A stretch of DNA of 64,000 nucleotides from Cyanophora paradoxa (taxonomy: Eukaryota; Glaucocystophyceae; Cyanophorales; Cyanophoraceae), in contig QPMI01000482.1 of NCBI GenBank assembly GCA_004431415.1, positions 434,001 through 498,000 of the forward strand, in the 5' to 3' direction. Below are positions 54,045 through 64,000 of the stretch, piece after piece (the stretch's first letter is position 1; each line of letters opens with the position of its first letter). The notes beneath the pieces are model-generated. The model made no database searches and had not been told where the DNA came from. It saw only the letters and a list, made by a program, of their open reading frames with translations. The position numbers were made by a program, and so were the translations under genes.

Positions 54045-55175
54045 CTACAGTAAAACGTGCTCCCCATGCGAGGTTACAAGAAGTCCAAGCGGGGGAGAGA
54101 ATTCGAAGTGGGGGGGAAGGTAGCATAGGGGAGCGAAGAACCGAATTAAGGCGGGGAAATCGGTCGCATCGAGGAGTGAAATTTTGAAGGGGTGCGGAGA
54201 AAGTCGTGTAATTATAGTATGTACGAATATCCCGAACAGGTATACGTATGCTACCGAATAAGGGCGAAAGATCCGCTCATGAAGCTCCCAATCACGCCGT
54301 CGGCCGCGGCTGCGCATGCGAAAGCGGCTGTCAGTCGGAGAGTTGCAAGCCGAACCCCGGGGGGCGTCAGACGCGAACGGGAGCTCACCCGGGGGCACGC
54401 CGTGCAGGGCGCACAGGGACGGGGAGGCCGAGCAGGTGCAGGGGGCGAGGGCCGCGTGCGCCGGGGCGGCGGGTGCGGCGGCCGGCAGGGCGATGGGGGG
54501 CACGCCGGGGGCCTGCAGGGCGCCGGCGGTGGGGGAGATGTGGGGCGAGGGGGAGCGCGAGGTGAGGGGCGAGGGGGAGAGGAGCCCTTCGATGGAGGAG
54601 GAGCCCGGGGTGGCCCGCCGCCCCGCCATCGGGAGGCTGAAGATCGGCGGCGACAGCGGCGACGGCGCGCTCGAGAGCCCCGGGCTCACCTCCGGCCCCG
54701 GCACCGGCGCCGCCGCCGCGTGCGCCGACTCCGCCAGCGGCGGGGCCCACAGGCGGGCCACCGGGGAGTGGGCGCCCCGCAGGAGGGGCCGGATGCGGTT
54801 GGCCGAGCAGAGGAAGCAGAGCTCGACCTGAGCGCCGGCCGCGCCAGCGGAGAGGTTCGCCGTGGGGACGGCGGCCCCGTGGGCGCAGTCGGGGCCGTGC
54901 TGCAGGGGGCTCTTGAGGGAGAGGCGCGCCGCCGAGTGCCGGATGAGCGAGGCCGCGATCTTCTCCGCGCGCGAGCGCTCGGCCTTGCCGATGGACGCCC
55001 GCGGAGAGAGCGACAGGGAGCCGCGGGCGGTCGAGCGCGAGCTCGGGCCGGGCGCTGGCGCCGCTGCCGCCGCCTTCTCGGGCCGCCCGCAGCGGCCGCG
55101 GTGCTTCGCGCCGTCCATGGAACTCGATCGTCGTCTATCACCCTCCATAGACGGCAACAACAGTAGCGCAGGCAA
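54045..55175 (-). CDS. Ser/Pro/Ala-rich protein, unrecognised
   Basis: A single long open frame of about 376 codons. From the start (55175, or Met at 55148: MEGDRRRSSSMDGAKHRG) it is Ser/Arg/Ala-rich, with a helix RAEKIAASLIRHSAARLSLK near 54930-54990, a Cys pair LCFLCSAN, and then Pro/Ser repeats ([31 protein letters not shown]), suggesting disorder and phosphorylation by proline-directed kinases. The last 90 residues (FGIFVHTIITRLSPHPF onward) fall in AT-rich DNA and may be read-through rather than coding, so the true end could lie near 54300. No domain is recognised. A nuclear or cytoskeletal regulatory role would be guesswork. Confidence 0.5.
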   Translation of the reverse strand: MPALLLLPSMEGDRRRSSSMDGAKHRGRCGRPEKAAAAAPAPGPSSRSTARGSLSLSPRASIGKAERSRAEKIAASLIRHSAARLSLKSPLQHGPDCAHGAAVPTANLSAGAAGAQVELCFLCSANRIRPLLRGAHSPVARLWAPPLAESAHAAAAPVPGPEVSPGLSSAPSPLSPPIFSLPMAGRRATPGSSSIEGLLSPSPLTSRSPSPHISPTAGALQAPGVPPIALPAAAPAAPAHAALAPCTCSASPSLCALHGVPPGELPFASDAPRGSACNSPTDSRFRMRSRGRRRDWELHERIFRPYSVAYVYLFGIFVHTIITRLSPHPFKISLLDATDFPALIRFFAPLCYLPPHFEFSPPLGLLVTSHGEHVLL

Positions 55176-56175
55176 TACCGGCTGCGCGGCTCGCCAGTCA
55201 GCGGGAGCCGTTTTTAGGCGCTCGGCTGGCCCCGTAGCCTCTCGGGCACACGCACCAGCGGTATGCGCAGGCTAGGGAAAGCTAAGTGGTTCTCCAGCGC
55301 AAGTGGTTGGAATTGGCGACGGACTAAGGAAGGGGAACTCGCTCCTGTAATCGATTTCGAGAGGAATCTGGACGCGTACAACCACTTCAGGCGTCTTGTA
55401 TCTTTCCGCAGAATGCAAGGATCTTTCTGCGCTTGCCGGCCGGCGCCGAGGTGCACACCGCGCTGGATCTAGATATCGGTATCGCGCGCGCGCTGCTCGC
55501 CGCAGACTGCAGCTCACTTAGGCCTGGTGTGATGGGATCGCAACGCGCTCGCTGTACTTGTGGCCCAAGTTGTGGGCTATCCGTACGGGCTCTAGCGCGG
55601 TGACCGCGCGGCTTAGCGCAGGCGCGCTTGCTTGGAAGCGCTGTACCCGTCCAGCAGACTTGGCTGACACGAGGCCCAGCATGCGCGGCCCCGAAGCTAG
55701 CGCTGTCTCGATCGCGAACGAGCCAGCGTTCGATTCCCGCCGGCGCCAGGCCGCTCAAGCGCGCCGCAAATTGAGAGCGCTGCGGCGCGCGGATCGAGCT
55801 CGAGCTCGAGCACCATGCGCTGCTTGATGCGCGAGCGCACCAAGTTAACAGCCCTGCAACTGCTAAGATCTAGAGCTCGAGCCCTGCGTAGCTAAGGTAG
55901 CTATAGCTAGCTATGTAGGCTGTCAGCTGCAGGCTGCGTTAGCGTTCGAATTCGCTCGCCGCGAATCGAACAGCGTCACTCCTAGTGCAGCTGCCGCGCG
56001 CGGCCGGCGCTCGCCGCGGCGCCGGCGCTGTCGGCGGGGCGGCGCCGGCCGCGGGGGCGTCGACGTCCCGCTGAGCGCGGCCGTGCGCATCTTAACTAAA
56101 CATGCACACACAATTGCAAGACTGCATGAACTACGATGCGCGAGCTCGAGGAGATCCAGAGCTGCGCACGCGCAT
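55176..56175. other. Intergenic region with one possible exon
   Basis: 55460-55520 and 55860-55930 are AT-rich with CTAGCTAG and GAGCTCGAGCTC words. 55263-55450 has open frames on both strands. The plus frame reads ELAPVIDFERNLDAYNHFRR and the minus frame is also peptide-like. I cannot assign either to a gene. Confidence 0.4.
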
Positions 56176-59100
56176 CTAGATCTGAACTGGGAGGTCTAGA
56201 GCTTCGGGAGGTTCGCGATAGTTCTTCAGGGCCCACGCCTTCGCCTTGCCCCTGTGCGTCTCGTACAAGAGCGGGAGCGTGATCTGGACGCGCGTCAGCG
56301 AGCGGGATCCGGAGTCGCCTCGTGGGACGCGCGGGGCGGCGCCGCACGCGCACCGGAACGTAGTCGTCGGCCCAGTACTCTTCCCCGTAGTCGAGCAGGA
56401 GCTGCGCCCTCGCTGGTCAGGCCTGGTTTGCGGCCCCGGGCCCTGGAATCCGATGGGCGCACCTGCTCGCCCTCCTCGATGTCCCGAGTGGCGAGGAACC
56501 TGCAGGGGGGCCGGCGCTCAAGGGAAGGAGAGGGGGGTGTTCGAAGAAGAGGCGCGCGCGCACACGATGAGGGGCCAGCGGTCGTGGAGGACCTCCACCG
56601 GCTCCACGTTCGCCTCTCTGCGGGGGCATCACCGCGCTGCGCAGGAGCGGGCGCCCGAGGCGGCCGGGCGAGGGCCGCCGCTGCGGCCGCACCGCTTCTT
56701 CTGGGAGCGCCTGCCGCGCAGAAGAAATCAAAGCCGTCAGCGCGAGGGCTGGGGGACTGGAAGGCACCCGGGGAGGCGGGGGGGCGGGGGGGAGGGGGGG
56801 TGGAGGGGGGGAGGGGGGGGGAGCGGAGGGGGTGGGATGGGGCGGTAGGGGGGCCACCTGGAGCGGGGGTCGTTGATGAGTGCGAGCAGGCCGCGCTCCT
56901 CGTACCCGTCGAACCAGAGCTTAGCCCGGGAAGCGCCCCCGCCCGCCGCTGCCGGCCGGCCGGCCGCGCGGCCCCCGCGGATGCGGTTCGGTCGCTTCCC
57001 CTGCTTCGCTTCTGCCTTCGCGGCGCTGATTCCCACGTCGAAGGCGTACCTGGCGCGGGCCGCCCGTCAACGGGGCGCGCAGGCGCGCGAGGGCCTGCGC
57101 GGGGGCGGGCGGCGCGGGGCGCGCCTGGCCTGCTTGTGGCGCCTGAGGGCCTCCTCGTGGTCGCAGTCCTCCTCGTCGCGCTCCAGCCCGCCCAGCCTGC
57201 CCTCCGCCCCTCAGGGAGGGAGTGCGCGGCAGCCGCCGGGCCGCGCCGGGCCGCGCCCCTCACCTCAGCACCCCCGCGTAGAGTCCGATGACTTCCCCCG
57301 CCCGGATGCTGACGCGGCCGCGGGAGCCCGGGGGCGCCCTCCTGGCGAAGAGGCCAAAGCTCGCCTGAAGGGGGTCGTAGGCCGGGTCCAGCGTGTCCCG
57401 TATGCGCCCGATCTGAGGCGAGGGCCGCCCGGTGAGCCGCCGCGGGGCGCCGCAGGGAGGGGCTCGGGGGGGCACCAGGATCTGGGCGTGCTCCGCGAAC
57501 CCCCGCCGCTTGAACGCCCTGTGCGGCGCTCAGGCGCCGGCCGGCGAGCTCGGGCCCGGGCGGAGCGCTCACTTGAGGGCTTCCTCGAGGGACGCGCGCG
57601 ATTCGTGGCCGATGTCGCGCAGGAACTGCCCCGCCCCCCAGGCCCCGTCAGGCGCGGGCCGGCCCGGCCCGGAGGGCCCCGCGCGCCGGCGCGCGCACGG
57701 CGGCGTCCAGCGGGCGGCACCAGAAGGCGGCGGGCGGGGGCCGGGGCGGCCCCTCGCCGCCTCGGCCGCGTCGAGCTCGGCCAGCCGCCTCTGCACCTCC
57801 CTCTCGACGGCCTCCGCCTTCCCCGCCTCCGCCCGCATCTGCCGCCGCGTCGGCCGGGCGAGGGCGCGCGGGCGGCAGGCTCGGCCGGCGCCGGAGGCGC
57901 ACGCACCCTCCAGCTCGCGGGTCCCACTTTGAGGGGCCTCAGCGCGACCTGCGACAGCTCGGCGCCCACGCCCCGCGCGGCCGCCGCCACGACCGCGTCC
58001 CAGCCGCACGGCTCGAACGGGGCGCCGGGGGCGTCGCCCTGGGACCAGCCGAGGACCTCGGGGTCGACGAGGTGGCGCCGGGCGAGGGCGCGGTGCCACC
58101 AGGCGGGGCGCTCCTGCCCCTGCCCCGGCCGCCCGCGGGACGCCGAGGCGGGGGACGAGGAGGAGCGCGAGGAGGAGGAGGAGGCGGACCCCCGGGAGGA
58201 GGCGGCGGCGGCGGCGGCGGATTCGCCGCCCTGGGCGCCTGCCCCGTGGTGGCGTGGGGCCCGGGCTGCTGCATGTCCGCCGGCCGGCTGGGGCGCTCGG
58301 CCGGCTTGGCGGGGCGGCGCCGCGGAGGCGGGCTCGCCTCGGGGGAGGACGAGGGGGCCTTCCGAGGGGCTCGGGGAGGGCGAGCTCCCCGCCCGCCGCC
58401 GCCGCCGCCGCTTCGTCTCGCGGTAGTCGACGCCCCTCGCGTCCTCCCGCTTCCAGCGCGCCCCCGCCGGTGCCTCGGGAGCGGCCGGCGGCCGCGCCGG
58501 CCTCCGCTGTGGGGCGGGAGACTCCGCCGCGGCGGGGCCGGGCCGCGAGGGCGAGGCCGGAGCCGATGGGCCAGAGACGGGGAGAGCGGTCGGGAGGGAA
58601 GAAGGCCCAGGGGAAGGTCCGGAGGGGGGCGGGGGGCTGGCCCTGGGCCTGGCGAGCCCGGGGGCGCCGCCGGGGGCGCCCGCCCGGGACGAAGATTCGG
58701 GCGGAAGAGGGAGGAGATGAGACGGCCGAGCAGGCGCGGGAGGAGGGGCGGGCGCAGCCGGAGCGGGCGGCTCGGAGGGGCTCGACGCGGAGGCCGGAGC
58801 GGGCTCCAGCGCGGGAAGGGCAGGGGCGGCGGGGGCGGCTGGGCGGCGCCGGGGCGCTCCTCGCGCGGCCCCTGCGGCGCTTGGCGGGGCCCCCGACTCG
58901 AGAGGGGCCGGCGGGCCGGCGCCTGGGACGCGGGGAGGCTGGCCCGGAGGCCCGGCACCCAGAACGCGGCGAGGGAGCCGGCGGCTGGGGCGGGGGCCGA
59001 GGGTCGGGGCGGCCTCGGCGGGGCGACGCGGCGGGGCCGGGGCGGGCCCGCCCGCCCTCCTCCTCCCCGTCCTCGCCGATCTCGACCACCTCGACGCCGG

Positions 59101-60667
59101 GCGGCGGCGGGGCGCGGGGCGTGCGGCAGGCCGCGGGCGGCGGCGCGGTGGGCGGAGAGGCGTCGGACGAGGCCTCCTGCGCGGCGATCATGCGCCGCGC
59201 GAGCTCCAGCGGCGTCTCGAAGACGGGGAGGGGGTCCCCCGCCCGCCGCCGCCGGCGCCGGCGCCGGCGCCGGCGCCCTCGAGGTCGGGGGCCCGCGAGC
59301 GCAGCGCGGGGTCCGCGCCGGCCTCCAGCAGCGCCTCCACCGCCTCCCCCGCCCCAGATACACCGCCCTGCGGGACGCGCGCCGCCCCGGCCCCGCCTGG
59401 CTCGGTCCGGGGTGCCGGCTCGAGAGCGGGCGGGCGCGCGGGCGGGGGCGCACAGGCCGAGGGGCCGGAGGAAGGGCGGCCCGGGGAGCTCCGTGTTGAC
59501 GGCCCTGGCGCGGCAGGGCCGCAGGAAGAGCCCGCCGTCCCACACGTCCCTCCTCTGCGGGCGGCGCTGCCGTCAGAGGGCGGGCCGGACGGAGGCGGGG
59601 GGACGGCGCCTGCCTCGGCCTCGGGCTCGGCGTTGAGGCGGCCGTCCTTCAGAACGCGCCTGCCGCCGCGGTGCCTCAGCGCGGGCGGCCCCGGAGCGAG
59701 GCGGCGAGGGGCGGGGCGGACTCCCTGTAGGCGCGGAGCTGGGTCTCGTCGACGCCGCCCTCGGGGTCGCAGAAGCCGAGGCTCCGCAGCACGTCCGCCC
59801 GCGTCCCCTCCGCCACCGCCCGCTGGTACGGCAGCAGTTCCCCCAGCCCCGCCACCGGCGGCTGCCCCCCGGGGCCGTGCGTCAGCGGCGGGCGGGCGGG
59901 CGGGCGCGGCGGAGGGCGGGGCGCACGCAGCGGGCGAGCCGGTCGCCGGCGGGAATGCGCCCCTTCCACTTGGCCTTGGGCCCCGGGGCGCCCGCCAGCG
60001 CCGCCTCCGCCCGCCGCAGCGCCGCCAGCGCCTGCCGTGCGAGCTCCAGCACGCTCTCGTCGGCCCGCGCGCCATTAAACTGCCGCCCCGCCGGTCGGTC
60101 GGTCAGCGGGGCGGCGCGGGGCGGGGGGCGGGCTCGCCAGGAGGAGGCGGGCGGCGAGCGGGTCGGCCCTGGAGGCGGCGAGGTGGAGCGCCGTCCTCCC
60201 GGTCCTGTCCGCCGCGGCGAGGTCCGCCGGCGAGCAGCCTCGCAACAGAGCGCGCAGGGCGTGGCGGGCGGGGTCGTGGGGCCGGGCGGCGACGGCGTGG
60301 TGCAGGGCGGTGCGGCCCTCGGCGTCGGGCAGGCCCCGCGAGGCGCCCCGCTCCAGCAGCGCCCGCACCGCCCCCGCCTTCCCGCACGACGCCGCCGCCC
60401 GCACCGCCGCCCCCGTGCCCCCGCAGTCCGCGTCCGCCCCCGCCTCCAGCTTCGCGCTGCGCGCCGGCCGCGCGGTTAGCGTCGCGGCGGCGGTAGGGTC
60501 CGGAGGCGGCGCGGACTGGCGCGCCAGACGTCTTCGATTGCTCCCGTGCGGCAGGCCTTGACGAGCTCACTCTCGAGGTCCGCGCCCCCGAGCGCGGCGG
60601 CCGGCGGCGGCGCGGCGCCCCCGATCCAGCCCGCGTGGTTCCCCAGCGCAACGAGCGCCATTTCCAT
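56176..60667 (-). CDS. Ankyrin-repeat SET-domain protein
   Basis: SET domains methylate lysines, often on histones. The start MEMALVALGNHAGWIGGA (60667) leads to ELVKACRTGAIEDVWR, then ankyrin repeats: GKAGAVRALLERGASRG, EGRTALHHAVAARPHDP and TGRTALHLAASRADPLAARL (60120-60400), PYQRAVAEGTRADVLRSLGF (about 59775-59835) and AVEALLEAGADPALRSRAP (about 59290-59350). A degenerate SIM-like stretch VEVVEIGEDGEEE is near 59065-59105. A domain shared with the downstream paralogue includes WWHRALARRHLVDPEVLGWS (about 58040-58100). The SET region spans about 57475-56330: IGRIRDTLDPAYDPLQASFG, GEVIGLYAGVLR, RYAFDVG, FDGYEERGLLALINDPRS, NVEPVEVLHDRWPLIVCA, FLATRDIEEGEQ and LLDYGEEYW. The usual NHSC is replaced by an INDPR-type motif and no Cys-rich pre-SET is visible. 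It ends PPEALDLPVQI at 56176. Substrate unknown. Confidence 0.8.
57340..57660 (-). repeat. Near-identical tract shared with the SET paralogue (copy A)
   Basis: This segment, spanning exons and introns, matches 62545-62865 almost base for base. For example, 54 bp from the word GTCGTAGGCCGGG (about 57378) differ at one position from the copy near 62581. Flanking coding sequence is clearly more diverged. Confidence 0.85.
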
Positions 60668-61542
60668 CAGTCCGTTCGACCTGCACGAACGCGTCGCGCC
60701 GCCTCGAGTGAAATCGATCGGCCGGGATGGGTTCGAGCTGACCCAAACGCAGATCCTCGAGTCCACGGGTCCCTTCAGCTCGAGGCAAGGGCCGGCAGTG
60801 TCACCGCATAGGAACTAGTGCTCTGAGCAGAACCCAGTCAGACCCGTCAGCGCGATCCCCCCGGAGCACGCAGGCGATTCCTGGCTAACGTCGCTTAGCG
60901 TCACCCGGTCAAGACAACAGGCGACGGCTGGGTTGATGTTCTTAAAAAGCTATCCTTCTCAAAGTGTCGTTTGCGGGCGCGCACGCACCGGTACCGCGGA
61001 AGTGGCGACGGCCGCCTCCGGCCGCGAGAACTCCGTGTGCAACGAGCTCCTCGAGCGCTGCTCGTCTACGCGCGCATTCTCTGGGTCACTCAGCTGTGTC
61101 AACCCGACGACTCGGCGACGAGCTGTTGGAATTCGTATACCCCACACATGTCAGCGCGTGGGCTGCGCGTCGCTGCGCGTGACTGCTGCGCATTTCGGCG
61201 CGCGCGGTGCCATACTTACTGTTGCCGTGCCCATGCATATGACGGCGGCACGACGGCTCAGTGGCTAGCGCTAGCGCTGCCCGGCGCCCGGATCCCGGAC
61301 GTATACGTACCGGTACCGTCGACGTCCGACGGTCGACGTCAAACGTTAACACTTTCTCATGATCATCGGAATATCGAAATATCGATCGCTCGCCTCGGAG
61401 CCTTTCGACACTTTTCTTCGAGCCTCGGAGCGCTAGCAAGCTTAAGATCGAGAATTCAATCTGATTATTCATGTTCAAAAAATCAAAGAAGGGCGCCGGC
61501 GTGCAGACTACGCGGATTCCGGAGATGTAGAGGCTACGGAGG
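60668..61542. other. Spacer between the two SET genes
   Basis: GC-moderate then AT-richer towards 61300-61480 (GTACCGGTACCG, GTCGACGTCCGACGGTCGACGTC words). Open frames on both strands between 60933 and 61480 have no recognisable domain. The promoter of the ankyrin-SET gene is expected near 60668-60900. Confidence 0.5.
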
Positions 61543-64000
61543 CTACGAAGGCGCCCCTGAAGACTGCGCGATGATCGCCCGGTTCATCTCATCCTTCAGG
61601 ATCCACGCCGCCTCCTTCTTGTGGGCCCGATACAGGAGCCGAAGCGTGCTCCCGACGAGCTGGGGCAGAAGCGTCAGCGCTGCAGGGGCGGCTAAAGAGC
61701 TCGGAGGAGTGCCAGCGGCGCACCTGGACGGAGTTTTCCTCCCAGTACTCCTCTCCGTAGTCCACCAGGAGCTGCCGCAAGGTCGCAACGGAGGCTCAAG
61801 GTTTCGGGAGGGCGTCTAACGGGTCGGACCTGCTCGCCAGGCGCGATGTCCCGGCTTGCAATGTACCTTCCGAAAGCGAAAGAGGGAGGGACGGGGTGAG
61901 GGGGGTGCGCTGTTGAGGGGCACTGGGCGCACAGGACCATGGGGCACTGGTCGTAGAGGACCTCGAGGGCCTCGGCGTTCGGCTCCCTGCAGGCGCATTT
62001 CAGGAGAGGCGAGGGCAGGGCGGGCACTCCTCAGCGCCCAGCGCACCGCTTGTTCTGCCCGGTGCAGCCCCTGTGGCGCGGAGGCAGCCCATCAGGGGGC
62101 GGGGGGGGATGAGGGGGCAGGGGGTACCGGTAATCGTTCACGAGGGCGAGGAGCCCGCGCTTCTCGAAGGAGTCTATGTACAGTCCGGCCTTGACCTTTG
62201 GCTGAGCGGCGGCCGCGCCCCGCTTCGAGCTCTCCGGCTTGCCGTTCGAGATGACGATGCTCATGCCGTACCTGCAGGGGAGTGAGGGGCGCGGCGGGGC
62301 GAGGGCGCGGGGCGGGCCCAGGGCCCCCCAAGCAGCTCACCTCGCCCGCCTGTGCTTCCTCAGCACCTCCTCTTCATCATCCTCCAACAGCCGTTCCAGC
62401 CCGTCGAGCCTGCCGCCCGCCCCTGGCCTCAGGAAGCGAACTGTACGCGAGCCGGGCACCGGGCGCGGCCCCGCCGCACCGGAGTACTCCCCAGTAGGCC
62501 CCAAGCACTTCACCCTTCCGGATGCCCACGCCGCCCCGCTCCGCCGGCCTGGCGAAGAGGCCGAAGCTCGCCTGGAGGGGGTCGTAGGCCGGGTCCAGCG
62601 TGTCCCGGATGCGCCCGATCTGAGGCGAGGGCCGTCGAGTGAGCCGTCGCGGGGCGCCGCAGGGACAGGCTCGGGGGGGCACCAGGATCTGGGCGTGCTC
62701 CACAAAACCCCGCCGCTTGAACGCCCTGTGCGGCGCTCAGGCGCCGGCCGGCGAGCTCGGGCGTGCGGGGCGCTCACTCGAGGGCCTCCTCGAGGGACGC
62801 GCGCGAGTCGTGGCCGATGTCCCGCAGGAACTGCCCCGCCCCCCAGGCCCCGTCAGGCGCGAGCCGGCACGGGAGCAGTTGCGGTGGCCCCTCGCACCTG
62901 GGCACTTCGTTTGGGGAACCAGAACTTGCCGCGCTGCGGGCCACTGCCGGAGTGGGCCAGAGCGGCCACCTGCCTCTTCACCTCCTCATCGACTGCCGGG
63001 CCGGCCGTCGGCAGCTGCGGCATAGCGCGAAAACGTCAGGCCCGCTATCCTCTTCGAGGCGGCGTTCGACGCGATGACAAGCAGGCACACCTTCGGGTTT
63101 CTCGGGTCGACCTTCAGCTGCTTCACTGCGACCTGCGTGACTTTGCAGCCCAGGCCCCGCGCCGCCGCCGCCTCGACCGCGTCCCAACCGCACGACTCGA
63201 ACGGCGTGCCGGCGGCGTCGCCCTGGGACCAGCCGAGAATTTCGGGGTCAACGAGGAACCGCCTCGCCAGCGCCTGGTGCCAGGCAGCGGGCTGCTCCTG
63301 CCCTTGCGGAGGCGTGGAGGAGGAGAAGGAGGCGGCGGTGGCGGGGGCGGAGACGGGGCCCGAGCCGCCGGCCCTAAGCGCCGCTGCCACGCACTTGGAG
63401 GCGAGCGGCCGGAACGCTTGCGAGGCGGCCTCGCCCTCCGAAGGGAGTCTCCCGATCTTTGTTGCGAGCATCGAGGGCGGACGAGGCGGGTCGTGCAACG
63501 CGCAGGAGCCCTGCTGCCGCGCCGACGACGACTTGATGGGGCCGTGACGCGTCGGGCCCGGCGCCGGCCCCGAAGACGAGGAGCCCGCCGAGGAGCTCGG
63601 CGAAACCGCCCGCTGCTGCGGCTTCTTGTGCCGCTTCGTTTCGCAGTAGTTGACCTCCCTCGTCGCTGCTGTCCGCTTCGGGCGCGCCGGCGGCGCTGCC
63701 GGGCCCCCGGCGGCGCCGCCAGCTGCAGACGGCGACCGGCCCGGCGGCGGCGGCGCCCCCGCCTGGCGAGGCAGCTTCGCTGGCTTCCCCGCGTCGCTTG
63801 CCGGCTCCCGGCGGGGCGCCGAGGGCCGGGGCGCCGCCGGAGCCGGGCCGCCGGCTTCGTCGTCACTGTCATCGAGGACGATGATATCCGGTGGCGCCCG
63901 CTGCTGCTGCTGCGGCGGCGGCGGCGGCACCGCCGCCGGCTCCTCCTCCTCCTCCTCCTCCTCCTCCTCCTCCTGCTCCTCCTGCTCCTCCTCGCTGCTG
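61543..64000 (-). CDS. SET-domain protein, SIM-containing paralogue (5' end outside window)
   Basis: Tandem paralogue of the ankyrin-SET gene. The visible N-terminal part is a Glu-rich run, then PPPPPQQQQRAPPDIIVLDD with SDDEAGG (63830-63930): a strong SUMO-interacting motif (DIIVLDDSDDE). A Lys/Pro/Ser-rich region includes REVNYCETKRHKKPQQRA. Next come HQALARRFLVDPEILGWSQG with ESCGWDAVEAAAARGLG (63150-63285) and VKQLKVDPRNPKVCLLVIAS. The SET region (about 62703-61600) reads IGRIRDTLDPAYDPLQASFG, GEVLGAYWGVLR, IDSFEKRGLLALVNDYRYP, EALEVLYDQCPMVLCAQ, YIASRDIAPGEQ and LLVDYGEEYWEENS. It ends IIAQSSGAPS at 61543. The frame is still open at 64000, so the protein continues upstream; whether ankyrin repeats precede it cannot be seen. 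Confidence 0.8.
62545..62865 (-). repeat. Near-identical tract shared with the SET paralogue (copy B)
   Basis: Partner of 57340-57660, including the intron-exon junctions around AFKRRGF-EHAQILVPP and QFLRDIGH-SRASLEEAL. Confidence 0.85.

Noticed and set aside
55540-55760. Possible tRNA with GCGTTCGATTCCCGC
   Set aside because: The putative T-stem bases CAGCG and CCCGC do not pair, and no acceptor stem is found.
60933-61480. Open frames on both strands between the SET genes
   Set aside because: No recognisable domain, no splice pattern, and composition intermediate between gene and spacer.
1-64000. CRISPR arrays, bacterial insertion sequences, viral or organellar insertions
   Set aside because: No regularly spaced repeats, transposase, reverse transcriptase or integrase motifs, and no organelle-type genes were seen on either strand.

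Overview
The window is nuclear DNA of a GC-rich eukaryote, most likely a microalga or related protist. Every recognisable gene is cut by short introns, codons are strongly G/C-ending, and the proteins are eukaryotic: an URB2-type ribosome factor, an LSM14/SCD6 RNA-granule protein, a meiotic HORMA protein, SET-domain proteins and a CCT-motif regulator. The CCT motif and the ASY1-like HORMA protein lean towards an alga or plant-related lineage, but the exact lineage cannot be fixed from this window. There are no rRNA, CRISPR or insertion-sequence signals and no tRNA I could support. GC-rich genes alternate with AT-richer spacers full of short palindromic words. Introns have a consistent form: donor usually GTGCG, a C-rich body sometimes with 20-40 nt of pure C, a CTGAC/CTCAC-like branch site and a (C/G)CAG acceptor. 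All coordinates of multi-exon genes are gene spans, and exon joins were inferred by eye.

Layout. 1-1262 spacer with short direct repeats. 1263-4162 (-) homogentisate 1,2-dioxygenase. 4408-10914 (+) URB2/NPA2-like nucleolar protein. 11592-13150 (-) CCT-motif regulator. 14633-15862 (-) unrecognised gene. 15841-21253 (+) apparent membrane-anchored ARM-repeat/zinc-finger/RING protein. 21711-22443 (-) and 22442-23630 (+) small unrecognised head-to-head pair. 23773-27111 (-) large unrecognised helical protein. 28109-31054 (+) coiled-coil protein. 31572-35985 (+) SIM-containing DUF4211-like protein. 36952-40347 (+) type I membrane protein with a SARM1-like TIR domain. 41095-45966 (-) HORMA/ASY1-like meiotic axis protein. 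46328-46966 (+) acidic protein. 47552-49919 (+) LSM14/SCD6. 50526-53310 (+) double-receiver/Ser-Thr kinase fusion. 54045-55175 (-) Ser/Pro-rich protein. 56176-60667 (-) ankyrin-SET protein. 61543-64000+ (-) its SET paralogue, cut by the window end.

The genes are not an operon and do not share one pathway. The most notable content is domain architecture: a secreted-ectodomain/TM/proline-glutamine linker/TIR receptor whose TIR resembles the animal NADase SARM1; two receiver domains fused to a SNF1/CaMK-like kinase; a possible TM-ARM-RING protein; and a tandem pair of SET genes with a near-identical tract that includes introns.
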